This document shows, one piece after another, positions 12,563-23,964 of a stretch of DNA of 64,000 nucleotides. Source of the DNA: Chinchilla lanigera (Eukaryota; Chordata; Mammalia; Rodentia; Chinchillidae). The notes beneath the pieces are model-generated. The model was not told the origin of the DNA. It searched no databases and saw only the letters and a list, made by a program, of their open reading frames with translations. The stretch spans positions 9,664,865-9,728,864 of the forward strand of contig NW_004955473.1 of assembly GCF_000276665.1 (NCBI RefSeq), in the 5' to 3' direction. Each line of letters opens with the position of its first letter. Position 1 is the stretch's first letter. The translations under genes and the position numbers were made by a program.

Positions 12563-12890
12563 CAGTGGGTAGCAAACTTGCCCTTTAACAGGCCAATTAG
12601 TATTTTATCACATTCTTTTTTTAAAAAAAAATAAAGAAGAATGAAAATAACAACAACAATAAAACAGAGTTTCAAAATGGGCTAATAGGAGAAGAACAAT
12701 AATTAATACATGGCTTATTGTTACCATCATAGTAGTATTCTAGACTTCATGTCCATACAATCTCAGCTCTATTTGTATTGCAGCACAAAAGCAGACACAG
12801 ACAACACTAAATAAATAGGTGTGGTTTTCATTAAAGCCTGGCACAGAAAAATAGGTGGCGCCTGAATTTGGCCACAGTTGCCAATCCCTG
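12563..12890 (-). mobile_element. Non-autonomous hAT DNA transposon (Charlie-like)
   Basis: Terminal inverted repeats CAGTGGGTAGCAAACTTGCC and GGCCACAGTTGCCAATCCCTG match imperfectly. Inside, AAAAGCAGACACAGACAACA, GGTGTGGTTTTCATTAAAGC, and AGGTGGCGCCTGAATTTGGCC follow the familiar order of a mammalian hAT repeat. The 8-base target duplication has decayed. A second copy in the opposite orientation lies at 52238-52516. Confidence 0.8.
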
Positions 12891-14079
12891 CTAAAAGGTT
12901 CTAGGGTAGAAGAAAAAAGCATTTTGGGAAGAATCCTGGGCAGAAGCTCTCTGAGGCTGTGCTACTGATGTGGTTGAATCTCACCTAGTTCGTTCATCTG
13001 TAAAAGATGCTTCTAGTTTTGAAATTGTCTGGTCCTAAGAAGGAATTTCAGTGCAAGTAGTTTCCCTTATCCTTGCTTGATTACATTCTAAGACCTCCAG
13101 TGGATGGCTACACTCACTGCTTATTATGTTTTCTCCCAGATGTATATACTTACGATGATGTTTAATTTATAAATTAAGAGATTTATAAGAGTAAGTGATT
13201 AACAACCACTGCTAGATAGAACAATCGTGATATACTACAATAAATGTTTAAAACTTTAAAAAGTAAAGTTTTCAGCATTGTCTGAACTAAATATGGAACA
13301 CGGCAATATTTCATTCAGTTTAATCCACTGGGTACAATAATAGTTGATTTTTAGGATTTTTGATTACCTTTGAAAAATCATAAAATATTCATTACAAGCT
13401 ACTAAAATATCAGTGGAATTATAGTACACAATATTTTCCATCAGAAAGTGGCATTAGTTACCCTTTAATTTGACTGCCTCCTATTCAGATGGCAAGCTGA
13501 AGACCTAGGGAAAGTGGCCTAATCTAATTCTTATATAAACTTGGTAATGTCTCAATTCAATGAGATCTGCAGTATTTCAGGGTGTCCCCTATGCTGTCTA
13601 CTCTTTGGGGATTGTGACAAAGAGAACAACAGTGAAGGAAGTTAAAATTGCTGCTAATTCTTTGTTCCTGTTCATTAAAAATGTATCTAGGAATTCTGGG
13701 CTACAAGCCAGTAAGACGTGGAACTAGGGAAGTAGTCTTAGAAAATCTGAGTTTCAGACAAAATCTCACCCTGACAGAAGTCACCATGGAGTATGCTTCG
13801 TCTTGTGGCAATCCTGTGTCTCTCAGTTCTCAGCTTCCAAACATCTCTCACCCTTAATTTCCAGCTTTCTATCAGATTTTACCTTTTTTAGGCATAGATT
13901 TTGGCTTAGAAGAATCATTATAAATAAGTCATCGCCTTCTGTTGCTTAATATCTTTCCACAACTTTCCTGACAAGTAGCCATTAAATACTTGAAAAGATG
14001 ACATATCTTCGTACCATTCAACTATCCATCCAACTATGCCCATGACATGGATAAAAAGCTTAAGTAAAACTGTTGGTAT
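12891..14079. other. Non-coding, nothing recognised
   Basis: No repeat or gene recognised. The 69-codon frame at 13648-13857 has no domain. Confidence 0.5.
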
Positions 14080-14462
14080 TAACTATAGTGACAGGTCCCG
14101 AGAACGAGGTGCCCGTGGATGAATAAGAAAAGGTAAAAGAGACAAGAAAAACAAGAGAGCTAAAAATCTGGGATCAGGGGGCTTACAGTCTGAGAGACTG
14201 TGGCGGCCTCAATCAGTCATTTCAATCACCTTTTATTAGAACAAAGAAGGTAACTAAAACCAACAGGAGAAATTCATTATCTCTTTCCAATTCTACCTCT
14301 CAGCTGATGGTAACGGTCCTCTGGCAATCCTCCCACACCCAGCACCATGTTCACTCAGTTCAGCTGTGGATCATAAGCCAACCATCAGTAATCGATCCAT
14401 TAACAATCGCAGTCCTTTCCCCACATAAAACAAGGCAGGGAAGTTCACTAGAGAAAAAAAAA
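14080..14462. other. Unassigned, more GC-rich block ending in an A-run
   Basis: Between GTGACAGGTCCCGAGAACGAG and an A9 run the base use differs from the flanks, with CpG sites at CCCGAGAACGAG, GTGGCGGCC and ATCGATCC. The layout (TTTTATTAGAACA, A-run end) could be a retrotransposed transcript or an LTR remnant. I do not recognise it and see no target duplication. Confidence 0.4.
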
Positions 14463-15059
14463 TACCTAGCTTAGGATGGTTGTTCATCCATGTACCTATG
14501 CTGTATTCTGGTACAGATTGCTTCATAATCTGAAATCTAAGTCAATATTCTTAGACATCTTTCAAGAAAGCCCAGAAGCATGAATGTTTTTAATACTATG
14601 TACCTCCTCATGAGTTTCATGCTTCAACTAATTTTTACTAACAATTTCATTATTTTTCTAGTCCAAAAATTAATGTCTTTGACAGAAAAGTCAGATGCAA
14701 AGAAGGGGTTATCTACTTATTGATTCCAGGATTTGTTTGACAACCATCATCACTATGTCATTGGTCCACCAGTGTATTTGTTCACTGGTTTTTAGTCTTG
14801 CCCTAGATATACCTACAAAAGCTTCCAACCCTGCCTGTTCTGACCTCCACATCTTTCAAAAGTTGTAATAGGTTGAGGAAGTAAGATCTTTATGCTTGGT
14901 TATATGCAATTACTTTTAACTTTCAGCACACCTTCAGAAATATGATTTTGTCAAAATATTCCCAGTTGCTGCCATATGTTAATCTCATGTAAATTTTTCC
15001 TTTATCTCCTGCCAATATTACTAAGATAATATAGATGGAGACAGCTATGACAATGGCTA
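14463..15059. other. Non-coding, nothing recognised
   Basis: AT-rich sequence with no repeat or gene recognised. Confidence 0.5.
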
Positions 15060-15240
15060 AAGTGTTATAGTACTTCACTTTGAGATAAATTCTATTATCA
15101 TCCCCATCTTATTTGTGAACATAAGAAGCTAAAAAGAGGTCAAGTAATTTATCAAAAATTTCATGCTAAGTTAGAAACATTGCATTCTGATTTCATAGCC
15201 TGAAAGCTAAAACTTTCACTGTATTGCTTGAGGATACAGG
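15060..15240 (-). mobile_element. MIR SINE, antisense
   Basis: ATTATCATCCCCATCTTATTTGTGAACATAAGAAGC, GAGGTCAAGTAATTTATC, then a poorly kept 3' block ending CACTGTATTGCTTGAG: the reverse-complement order of MIR. Confidence 0.75.
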
Positions 15241-16545
15241 TTAAACACTGGAAGACTGAATTATTAGGACAATCATATTGCATTCTCAGAGGCAAACTGG
15301 TAGCATACACAGAATTCAATTTTACCATGTGTCACTTTCACTTTTACATGTTTAACTGCCCTCACTGCTTCTTATTGTCAACCTTTGGGTTTCCTCTACT
15401 TGTATGCTACTCTTAGCTGCTCAGCTGAGCTGTAATCTCATCTAGATAGTACAGTCTATATTATATGTACTTCTGTATATCCCACATATTGTTGTCAAGC
15501 ACGGTGTTAAACACAGGGCATATTTCCAATCCTTGTGGAATTAAATAAGGAACAAATTGTGTAATTCATTGCTTAGAAAAAGATAACGAGTGTGTTTTCC
15601 TAGAGGAAGTGTGTGTGCGTACATTCTCAAATGAACTGTGAATGAGGAGAGAAAATGAGGCCTGCCACCAGAGCAGTATTCTGTGCCTACATGGTAAATG
15701 AATATAGGAACAAAGTGTGGGGAGAGAGAGAGAGAGACGGAGAGGTCTTCAGTGTCTGTCAATATCAATTGTCCTCATGCCTTCTTTCTACAAAATATAT
15801 ACTCTTTTGCCCATTAACTAATTGATGTAGTGCACTAGTCTTTTTTCAGATCTGAGTCATAGTAATGACTTAGTTATGGTAACTCTGCTAGTAAATTTCA
15901 GTGCTAGTTCATTATAAGTTTCATCAAAAACGTGAGTCTGTATCTGTGAAAAAAATATATATATATATGGGGGAGGGAGATCTGTGCAATACCCATGGTT
16001 TTCAGGATATCATTTAGGCGCCCTAATTTGCATATGCTCAATTCCTTTATGTAAACCGTCCTAGTGTTTGCATATATACTATGCACATTTACCTGTGTAT
16101 GATCGATCATCTCTAGATTACTTATGGTACCTCATATAATGTACATCCTGGGAAATAGTAGATATACTGTATTATTAATCGGAAATAATAGCAATGAAAA
16201 GTTCTGTGTATGTTCAATACAGACACAATTTCTTAAGAATATTTCTGATGTGTGGTTGAATCTACTATGCAGAGGGCTGTATGTGTGTGTTTGTGTGTGC
16301 TGCGTATGTCATGTGCATGTGTAGACCCAAAGAAATGTAAAGATACTGTACTTTATATTTCCTTGTTTTGGTAAACAGCTTGATTCCTAGTACCTTCAGC
16401 TAAGTGAATATAATTTATTATTTTAGTATCTGCCTGAATCTTTAGATGCAAATTGACTCAGATCAATTTAAATTTAATATCAGACTTTAGACAAATCCTT
16501 TCATAACAAAAAATAAATGGATAGCATATGATGGCTTAGGTCTTT
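15241..16545. other. Non-coding with short microsatellites
   Basis: No gene. Contains a (GA)n stretch at 15719-15739, (TA)n at 15954-15968, and an imperfect (TG)n at 16279-16322. Short frames here run through these repeats and lack domains. Confidence 0.55.
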
Positions 16546-16548
16546 TAT

Positions 16549-16729
16549 ATATAATTATATGGTTCCCAGAGGGGAGTTATAATTGAATTATAAGCTGCCT
16601 CATGAGTATTCTAGCCAGTGTTTAGAGAACCGCAAAGCAGAGCTGAGCACTTTTTTTCATCAGTTAGAACGTGAACAAGACACCCTATAATTCAATTATA
16701 ACTAGCCTCCAGGAACCATATAATTATAT
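16549..16729. mobile_element. Second palindromic fold-back element
   Basis: Left arm 16549-16594 and right arm 16684-16729 are inverted copies with about four mismatches. They share ATATAATTATATGGTTCC and AGTTATAATTGAATTATA, the latter itself palindromic. The 89-base spacer has weaker mirrored similarity near its ends (TTCTAGCC / AGTTAGAA). Probably a MITE-like DNA transposon. The ends fall at TA, compatible with Tc1/mariner but uninformative in AT-rich DNA. Family unknown. Confidence 0.7.
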
Positions 16730-16733
16730 TATA

Positions 16734-17049
16734 GTTTGGGGAAACTAGGAAACCGAATGTTTTTCAACGCATTGTATGTTTTTTAAGTGATAATTTAATA
16801 ATTATGTTTTGTCTCTCACCTTAACAACACAGATCTGGGAATACCTTTTATGACCTTATTTTCATGTCCTTTACTAAAAATTCAGCACAAATTACCATCC
16901 TAGTAGATCCTTAGATTACTCTCTTTTGTGGTAGTCTGTATATCCATATCACTTAAATTCTGGTGGTCACTGTTCTTAACTCTAAAATGATTAGACCTGG
17001 CCAAGATGATCTTTAAAGTACTCCTAACTTTATAGATCATTGAGTCTTG
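16734..17049. other. Non-coding, nothing recognised
   Basis: No feature recognised. Confidence 0.5.
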
Positions 17050-17465
17050 TATTAATTAGCTTTCTTCAGAGAAATTGCCTCATGCTGCTGTGGGGCTGGC
17101 AAGGATGGACACCAGGGGAAGAGCTGACATTACAGTGCAGCTCTGAAGACTGACCTCTTCCTCTTGAGAGGACCTTGTACCTTTCTCTTAAGTTTGCCAA
17201 CTGACTGTGTGAGGCCTATCCACATATGGAACATACTCAGCTTTACTCAATATCTGCTGGTTTAAATGAAATTTGCCTCTAAAAAATTCTTCCACAGCAA
17301 CATCTGGATTGGTGTCCAAACACAAGGTGGGTATCATGGCTTTGCCAAGTTAACACAAAACAGCCACATATTGTGTGATTCCATTTATATAAATTATCAA
17401 GAATGTGAAATAAACCATGCACAAGAAAGACAAATATTTCACATTAAAATTAACCATCACAAGTG
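17050..17465 (-). mobile_element. Composite old repeat with a nested L1-like piece
   Basis: 17050-17357 contains GTATTAATTAGCTTTCTTCAG, CTCTTGAGAGGACCTTGTAC and GGTATCATGGCTTTGCCAAGTTAACAC, and the sequence resumes as ATTAACCATCACAAG at 17449, in the order of a common mammalian LINE/LTR-type repeat that I cannot name. Between them, CACATATTGTGTGATTCCATTTATATAAATT (from 17367) looks like an L1M 3' UTR piece inserted later. Confidence 0.4.
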
Positions 17466-17540
17466 TTGTGTTACTCAGGTCTTGCTTCTCTAGATTGTGA
17501 ATTATTTTTTAGGGACATGAATAGAAATTAGGGAGATGAA

Positions 17541-17699
17541 CCTTGCGTAGAGGCACACACCTATGATCCCGGTACTTAGGAGGCTGAAGGAGGAGGATCA
17601 ATGTGAGTTCGAGGTCAGCTTGGGCTGCATAGTGAGTTCAAGGGCAGCCTGCACTACCCAACAAGACTCTGTCTCAAAAAAAAATAAAAAGAAAACAAA
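17541..17699 (+). mobile_element. B1 SINE, sense
   Basis: 7SL-derived monomer: GGCACACACCTATGATCCCG, TTAGGAGGCTGAAGGAGGAG, TGAGTTCGAGGTCAGC, AAGACTCTGTCTC and an A-rich tail. The TGAGTTCGAGG / TGAGTTCAAGG pair marks the internal duplication seen in rodent B1. A perfect 17-base target duplication, GAAATTAGGGAGATGAA, lies at 17524-17540 and 17700-17716. Confidence 0.95.
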
Positions 17700-17716
17700 G
17701 AAATTAGGGAGATGAA

Positions 17717-18097
17717 ACTTCAGCTTTGAAGTTTTACTATAGTATTCTCATATATTAATATATTACAATAAAAATGGATGTTTTTAACAGATTGAGCTTG
17801 AGACATAAGTTTTGGGGAACATGTATTCCATTTTGTGGAATAAAGTGTTGCCTAATTTTGTAATAATAATAAAGGCAATTAAAATCATTTTTAAGCTTTC
17901 AAAAAGTGAAAATGTGTTTAAATTTACTTTCTATTGAATACTTCCTCAAACTTGCCATTGTATTAGTAGTGGAAGTATAATAACTCTTCATAGAGAAACC
18001 CACTTTATCTACGTTTCCACTATCCTGTCATCTTTTGTAGGGTTTCCCTGAGCAACTGATAATTAGGTTGTTATATTAATTTTTAAATTTTGACTCA
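17717..18097. other. Non-coding, nothing recognised
   Basis: AT-rich; nothing identified. Confidence 0.5.
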
Positions 18098-18098
18098 G

Positions 18099-18261
18099 TT
18101 TTTTTTTTTTTTTTGTCTTTTTGAGACAGGGTCTCGCTATGCAGTTCAGGCCAGCCTTGAGCTCACTTTGTAGCCCAGGATGGTCTCAAACTCGAAACAA
18201 TCCTCCTGCCTCAGCCTCCCGAGTGCTGGTATTACAGACGTGCACCACCACTCCTGGCTAA
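18099..18261 (-). mobile_element. B1 SINE, antisense
   Basis: T-run followed by TTTTTGAGACAGGGTCTCG, CAGGCCAGCCTTGAGCTCAC, CAATCCTCCTGCCTCAGCC and GTGCACCACCACTCCTGGC, the reverse complement of B1. No clean target duplication seen. Confidence 0.93.
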
Positions 18262-18790
18262 ATCAGGTTGCAAAAAGTAATGCATACATGAATGTATATG
18301 TACATGCTTCTCATCACATGACTAACTCATAATAGCCAAAATATAGAAACAACTCAAGTATTTGTCTACAGATAACGGATAAACAAAATGCAATGGAAAC
18401 ATACTGTGGAATATTATTCCGATATAAAAAGAATCAAAATTCTGATACATCCTATAACATGGATTGATCTTGACAACATTATGCTCAGTGAACTATGCCA
18501 ATGTAAAGGCCACATATTTTATTACTGTATTTATATAAAGTAGCAGGAGTGCGACATAGGTTCAAGTGGGAAAGACAAACGTCTCATGATCTCAATTATA
18601 TGAGTTGATCTCATAGAAATTGAGTAGAATGGGGATTACTAGAGTGAGGCATTTTGAATGGAGCAGTTTGGAAAGATGCTTGTCAAAGGATACAAAATTA
18701 TAGTTAGACAGGTTGCATAAATTTAAGAGATCTATAATTGTACACTATGCTGAGTAGAAATTACTGTGTATTTCTTGCTGTTTCTCAAGA
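18262..18790 (+). mobile_element. L1M LINE 3' end, sense
   Basis: AACTCATAATAGCCAAAATATAG, TGTGGAATATTATTCCGATA, ACATGGATTGATCTTGACAAC, ATTATGCTCAGTGAACTATGCC, GGCCACATATTTTATTACTG, and TAATTGTACACTATGCTGAG: the L1M 3' UTR order, 5'-truncated. Confidence 0.85.
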
Positions 18791-19029
18791 ACATTTGTGT
18801 TTCTTGATATTTTGACAAAACAATATCTTCAAAAACTTTATCAGCATAATACATCTTTAGTGTTCTTGCTACCAGTTATCTAGTATTCCTTTATACATGA
18901 AATTTTCTTTAAATATTTCCCTCCTGAGTTACTTTCCAGTGCTTGCAAAAATGTGTGGAAATTCTCTACTACCTACTTATGAGAAATTGAAGAACACTAT
19001 CTGTAGGATGAATTGTTAAACAAGCACTT

Positions 19030-19700
19030 GTCTAGTTGAAAGAAATTTACATTTTAAGCTTAGTTAGATATTGTTACATTGTTCTATGTAATAGTTGGAT
19101 CAAATTATGTTCTCATTTGCAGTGTTTAAAAGAGCTTGTGGGGCTGGGGATTTAGCTCAGTGGCACAGTGCCTACCTGGCAAGTGCAAGGTCGTGAATTC
19201 AATCCCCAGTACCAGAAAACAAAAAACAAACAAAAACAAACAAACAAAAAAATAAAAGAGCTTGTTTCTTCAAAATAATACTGGGTATTATCAGTCTTCT
19301 TAATCTCTGTCAATATGATAGGTTAAAACATTTTATATTATGATTTTTGATTGAGAATGATGTTGATAATCATTTTTGTCACTTTCTTTTGTCAGTTTTT
19401 ATGGCAGTTGCTGTGTGCTTAATTCCCATTTCTGTTGAGGTATTCCTCTTTTCATTATTAATTTGTAAGATACCTAAAATTATTAAGGAATTTAGCTTCT
19501 TGTCTATCATGAGTGCTGCCAAGATTCCCCAGTTTTTGTTTTTCTTTTTATTGTGTTGATGGTACTTTTTGGGTGGATACTTTTCTAAGTGTTCATTTTA
19601 TTGCTTTCATATAGACTGTAATGTACAAGGGAAAATATTATCCATAATGAAATTTCTCTTTATCTAACTTTTTTCAGTAACTCCATAAAGTCCCCTCTGT
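19030..19700 (-). mobile_element. L1M LINE fragment, antisense, split by an ID
   Basis: TTGGATCAAATTATGTTCTCATTTGCAGTG before the ID and AATACTGGGTATTATCAGTC after it correspond to consecutive parts of the antisense L1M 3' region. The 70-codon frame at 19347-19559 lies within it. Confidence 0.65.
19140..19252 (+). mobile_element. ID SINE
   Basis: GGGGCTGGGGATTTAGCTCAG, a CCTGGCAAGTGCAAGGTCGTG block, CCCCAGTACCAG, then a (CAAA)n tail. Target duplication TAAAAGAGCTTGT at 19127-19139 and 19253-19265, next to a TTTAAAA context typical of L1 endonuclease cleavage. The pol III A box is intact (TAGCTCAGTGG); the B box is mutated (ATTCAATCC). Confidence 0.97.
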
Positions 19701-22029
19701 AGAAAGCTTTCAAATTACCAGTGGTGTCAAAGTTGCACTGTATAGACCCCTAGCCTCATGCATATCACCTATCCCTTAATTCTCATTCTGGAGTTTCCTC
19801 TCAGGTAAGGCATTTTTGCTGTTGATTTTTTAATTGGTCACAGATTGATCAATAAAAATTTGATAATACTGAACAGATTTCAGAATTTTTTTGTTTTGCC
19901 TGGGCATTCTCACTTCACTCAGTATAGCAGCTGTCATTATGCTTACATTATTGGCTAATTTAACTCTATCACTCTTTTCTCATATACCACATAGGGGTCT
20001 TTAGCAAACACGGTTTTAACATGGAGACAAAATGCCACATAAAATGGTTGAATGTGGAAATGCAATTATAAACATGAAAATAGGGTATTATCTATTAAGA
20101 CAACTTTGTTTTTCTGTTCCTCTTCTCCTTCCTTCTATCTCCTTTCTTCTAGCTTGAATTACTATTTTCACTTCCCTTCTTTCCTCCCTTGTTATTGTGA
20201 AAGCAGTACATGCTCACAGAGAAACATATATGTGTATGTTGATGCATTATTACAAACAGTATATAAAATAGAAACAAAGGATCTCCTATCCCGGCCAACT
20301 CTCCATTCCTATGCATCAGAAGATACAAGTTTCCTTTATACATTTTTTTGAACTTCGGAACGCAGATGTGTGTTCATAATACATTATCCGGCATGAATGT
20401 ATGCATTCAAATGAGTGTGATTCCTAAAGAAATAAGCATCTCAGGCTGTCCATTGATTCCCATGCTATCTTTGCTAACAATTATCTTGGGATGTTTTGTG
20501 GTTATTATTTTAAGACCTTGGTAATTATTGTTAAATAGTTTTACCAGTGGAATTTTTTCTTTCATAGCAAACAAATACTATTTAGAGTCAAGACAGTTGA
20601 ATATTGGCATTCATTATATGTAGTGTGGCTTTTAATAAAAAAACACTAGTTAGTGAGTCTGATTTTCTTAAGCAGCTCATAAAAATCCTACAGACAATCA
20701 TCCATGAGGAACTGTAAAAATATTTTCAGTAATGAGAGCATTGTTTATATATTTATAGCATCACAATGTGACAGAATCAATTATGGAGCTGAAGTTCATT
20801 CCAAAACATGAATTCTGCTGTGCTGGTTTTTGGATGTCAGAATTCTGCTGTTCTGTTTACAAAATTCACCTTAGTTCCCCTCCTAAGTGCCTAAGAAGTA
20901 TCATTCTAGGTCAGCAGTACGGCACCTGCAGCACAAGCTTTTGCTGCTGACATTCTCCCTGACGAGTATAATGCCAGCCTCAGAGGTGAGAAAGAGCCCT
21001 TGAATTTTTCCTGGGGTCTTTTATCACCTATTATACAGTTTTTCCCATTCTTCCTTTCTTCATTCCTTCCCTCCCTTCTTCCCTCCTTCCCTTCCTTCCT
21101 TCCTTTGTTTTTGCTTTCCTCCTATCCTCCCTCACATTCTTCTTTTTCCATGTTTCTCTTTCTTTTAAATTATTTTTTAAAAAATCTAATTGTAGTCTAT
21201 TTCTAGAACAGATGTATCACTTCAATTCAACTTGATTTAATATCTTACCTGTTCATAGAATTTACACATTTTAAGATATTCTCTGTCATCATTCTTATCA
21301 TCCACATTGAGATATTTAAAATTTATTTTTTCAAAAGCCATCACTTAAAATCATTGCTATATCTTAATATTTGAAACACTCCTTTCTCAAGGTCAGTTTC
21401 TCCTTTCCTCGGACATAATGATCAGTGCAGATGATCACAGTTTCCACTAACAAAGGGGACAGCAACGACCTGTGGGAAACCTAGAATCACGGCACCAATA
21501 GGCTTTTTAAAAATTATGTAACATCTGCAGATCTTAGCGACAAAAACACCTAGGAAAAGCATTGCATTGTACCTATAAAGAACATTTGTGACACTATGTT
21601 TGGGACATGAAAGACAGTTACTCCTAAAAAATGAAGCACAGTTTCTAAGCATAGTAAGGTAGATAGGAAGAAACCAATATTTTAGACTTAATTCTGAAAA
21701 TAGCACCTAATTCTCAAAGTGAAGGACAGTGTTTTAATATAAACTGTGTATTTCCTTTAACAATATTTTTGGATAAGACATAGCAGGGCAACCTGGTGTT
21801 TACTAACTTTCATTTTAAATACACAGTGGTTCAGTACGCTCATGAAATTCTTTGTCAGGCTGTCTGAGCTCCCTGTCATTTATGAGGATGTGCATGATCC
21901 TTTATTGCTCTGTTTCTTCTTGGAATGTGGCTTATCACTCCAAAGGAATGGGTAAAATGTGGATAGGAGTATCTTCAAATGGTCCTTTTTAATTTATGTT
22001 GATAAAACGTCACCCTTTCATTCATAAAA
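19701..22029. other. Non-coding, with a CCTT-rich tract
   Basis: A polypyrimidine tract at 21040-21135 (CTTCC/CCTT units) gives a Pro/Ser/Phe-rich frame that is not a gene. A 99-codon frame at 20052-20351 and a 94-codon minus frame at 21422-21706 show no domain. AATTCTGCTGT is repeated at 20811 and 20841. Confidence 0.5.
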
Positions 22030-22195
22030 CATGTAGTTAATATCTACTGTCTACCAGTCACTGTGGAAGCTAATGGGAATATAGCACTGAACATGATATC
22101 TGCCCCTGAGGAACTCCTAATCTGAGCATAGAAGTTGAAGTAGGGGGAGATGTGGTGATAAGGGTGGTAAAATAGAAATGGTGCCAGGGAAGAGG
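22030..22195 (-). mobile_element. L2 LINE 3' end, antisense
   Basis: TAATATCTACTGTCTACCAGTCACTG, GGGAATATAGCACTGAACATGA, GCCCCTGAGGAACTCCTAATCTGAG, GGGGGAGATG: the reverse complement of the L2 3' terminus. Confidence 0.8.
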
Positions 22196-22279
22196 TATCT
22201 CATGGGATTCATTAGCTACTCCAAAGGCTTTCTCAGTCTCTTCTTTCATTAGAAGACTAACTATTGAAATCTCTATCCT

Positions 22280-22450
22280 TGCAATTTGCCAGTTGCAAAA
22301 CTTGGTGAAATTTACCCCAAGTCTAGGAGCCTCAGTTTTTTCTTTATAAAATTAGAAAAATAATTGCCTTACATATTCTGAGTTGTATAATTTATGCATA
22401 TAGTATGACTGGTCTTTTGTGAATAGTCAATAAATGACAGAATGACGCTT
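22280..22450 (+). mobile_element. MIR SINE, sense
   Basis: CAAAACTTGGTGAAATTTACC, GAGCCTCAGTTTTTTC, ATAAAATTAGAAAAATAATTGCC and AGTCAATAAATGACAG follow the 3' half of MIR. Confidence 0.75.
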
Positions 22451-23444
22451 ATTTTCATGTTATCTGTTTATATGAGTTGCGTGATTTGTGCCTGAGGATT
22501 TTCTCCTGAAACAATATTTTTACAATTTTAAAAGTGACAGACACTGGAGGTGGAAATGACTGTATTTTCCCAAAGCCTTAAGAGCATTGCAGAATACATC
22601 AAACATGCATTTATGGTGATACATTTTGTATCTGTCCAGGATCGCATGCATATTATGCTTGCCTTAAACACAATAATTTCACTTGCCACTTAACTTCTGT
22701 CTCACACATTTTTCCTCCGCAAGGGTCATGCATAAAAGGCAGTGCACAGAGAAAATGGTGCTCTCCTCCACATGTCTCCTTTCCATTCTCCGATATCTTC
22801 CCTGTCAAATTGGAGCCTTAAAACTGGACTTTCATTAAGATATCAAAAGACAGCATTGAATACGTAAACACACATTCTTCAACATGATTTATTACAGAAA
22901 CTTGCTTCTCTTGGTGTTTTCTTCTTTCGCCTTCAGGTCGTTCATGTTAAGCTTTTTCTCCTTAGTGCTGAAATACTCAGTCATTTGCAAATAGCCAAAT
23001 TTTCTGCCCCTTAGTGGACAGTGTTTTAACTGACAGCGGTTTCGGGATGTTTTGACTTGATGATTTGTTGATACATGCTCCAATGTATTTCTCAAGTGAG
23101 AGATAATGTTCCCCTTGGGGCGGGAGTGTCAACCTAATTGTGATTTTTTGTTTGTTGAATATTCACCTTAATTATTTTTAGTTATTACCAATTAAAATTT
23201 CATTAGCAATTTTACTTCCTTAGTAAGTTCAGTAGAGGCCTAGAAAGCACATTGCTTGTGTATATGTTAAGAAACATGTGTCTAACATGTTTTAGCTGCA
23301 GCAGAACTTACTGAGTAAACGCACAAGATGTCAACTCCTTCTTTCATCCTGAAAGAAGATCACAATGTAAGCAGAAACTTCCCATAGAAGTTTGAGGAAC
23401 ACTAGAAATAGGAACAGAAAGGCTAGTGCAATTAACTCCCATTT
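22451..23444. other. Non-coding, nothing recognised
   Basis: No repeat or gene recognised. The minus-strand 67-codon frame at 22892-23095 has no domain. Confidence 0.5.
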
Positions 23445-23605
23445 GTTCATTTAAGAAATATTTCATGAACACCTACTATATGCCAGTTAATGTGTATGGC
23501 ACCAAGGACATGGCAATACTAACGGAGCCAATTTCTGCATTTATAAGATTTGAAGGGAAAAATGAAAAATAGTCATAAGATTAAATTGTGATGTGTATGC
23601 TAAAG
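23445..23605 (-). mobile_element. L2 LINE 3' end, antisense
   Basis: TTTCATGAACACCTACTATATGCCAG, ATGGCACCAAGGACATGGCAATAC, then diverged sequence. Same orientation and region as 22030-22195. Confidence 0.75.
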
Positions 23606-23771
23606 GAAAATTACAAGATAATATGAAAAAAATATTCCAGAGGCCTTAAATCTGTTCTGATACCTGCCTACAAATGCTTTCTTTAAATATGAGATATTTA
23701 TGCTAAAAACTGAAAGAAAGCAAGAGTGCTGTGTGTAAAGAAAGGGGGGCAACTACTTGTTATATTAGGGT

Positions 23772-23964
23772 GGTAGTTCTCAACTGGGTGCCATTTTGCC
23801 CCCCAAAAGGGACATTTGAATATTTTTCAAGACATATTTGATGGCCAGTAGCATTGAATTAGAGACCTGAGATGCTGCTAAACATCTTATTCCTTCAACA
23901 AGTGGCATTCTCCATCCAAAAATGTTAGAACCCAAAATGTTAAGAATGCAGAAGTTAAGAAGCT
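23772..23964 (+). mobile_element. MER5A-type hAT element
   Basis: GTAGTTCTCAACTGGGTGCC, ATTTTGCCCCCCAAAAGGGAC, GATGCTGCTAAACATCTTATTC, ACCCAAAATGTTAAGAATG and GAAGTTAAGAAGCTG match the block order of MER5A, a short non-autonomous hAT-Charlie relative. Nearly full length, diverged. Confidence 0.85.

Noticed and set aside
20052..20351. 99-codon frame
   Set aside because: No domain or splice context; non-coding composition.
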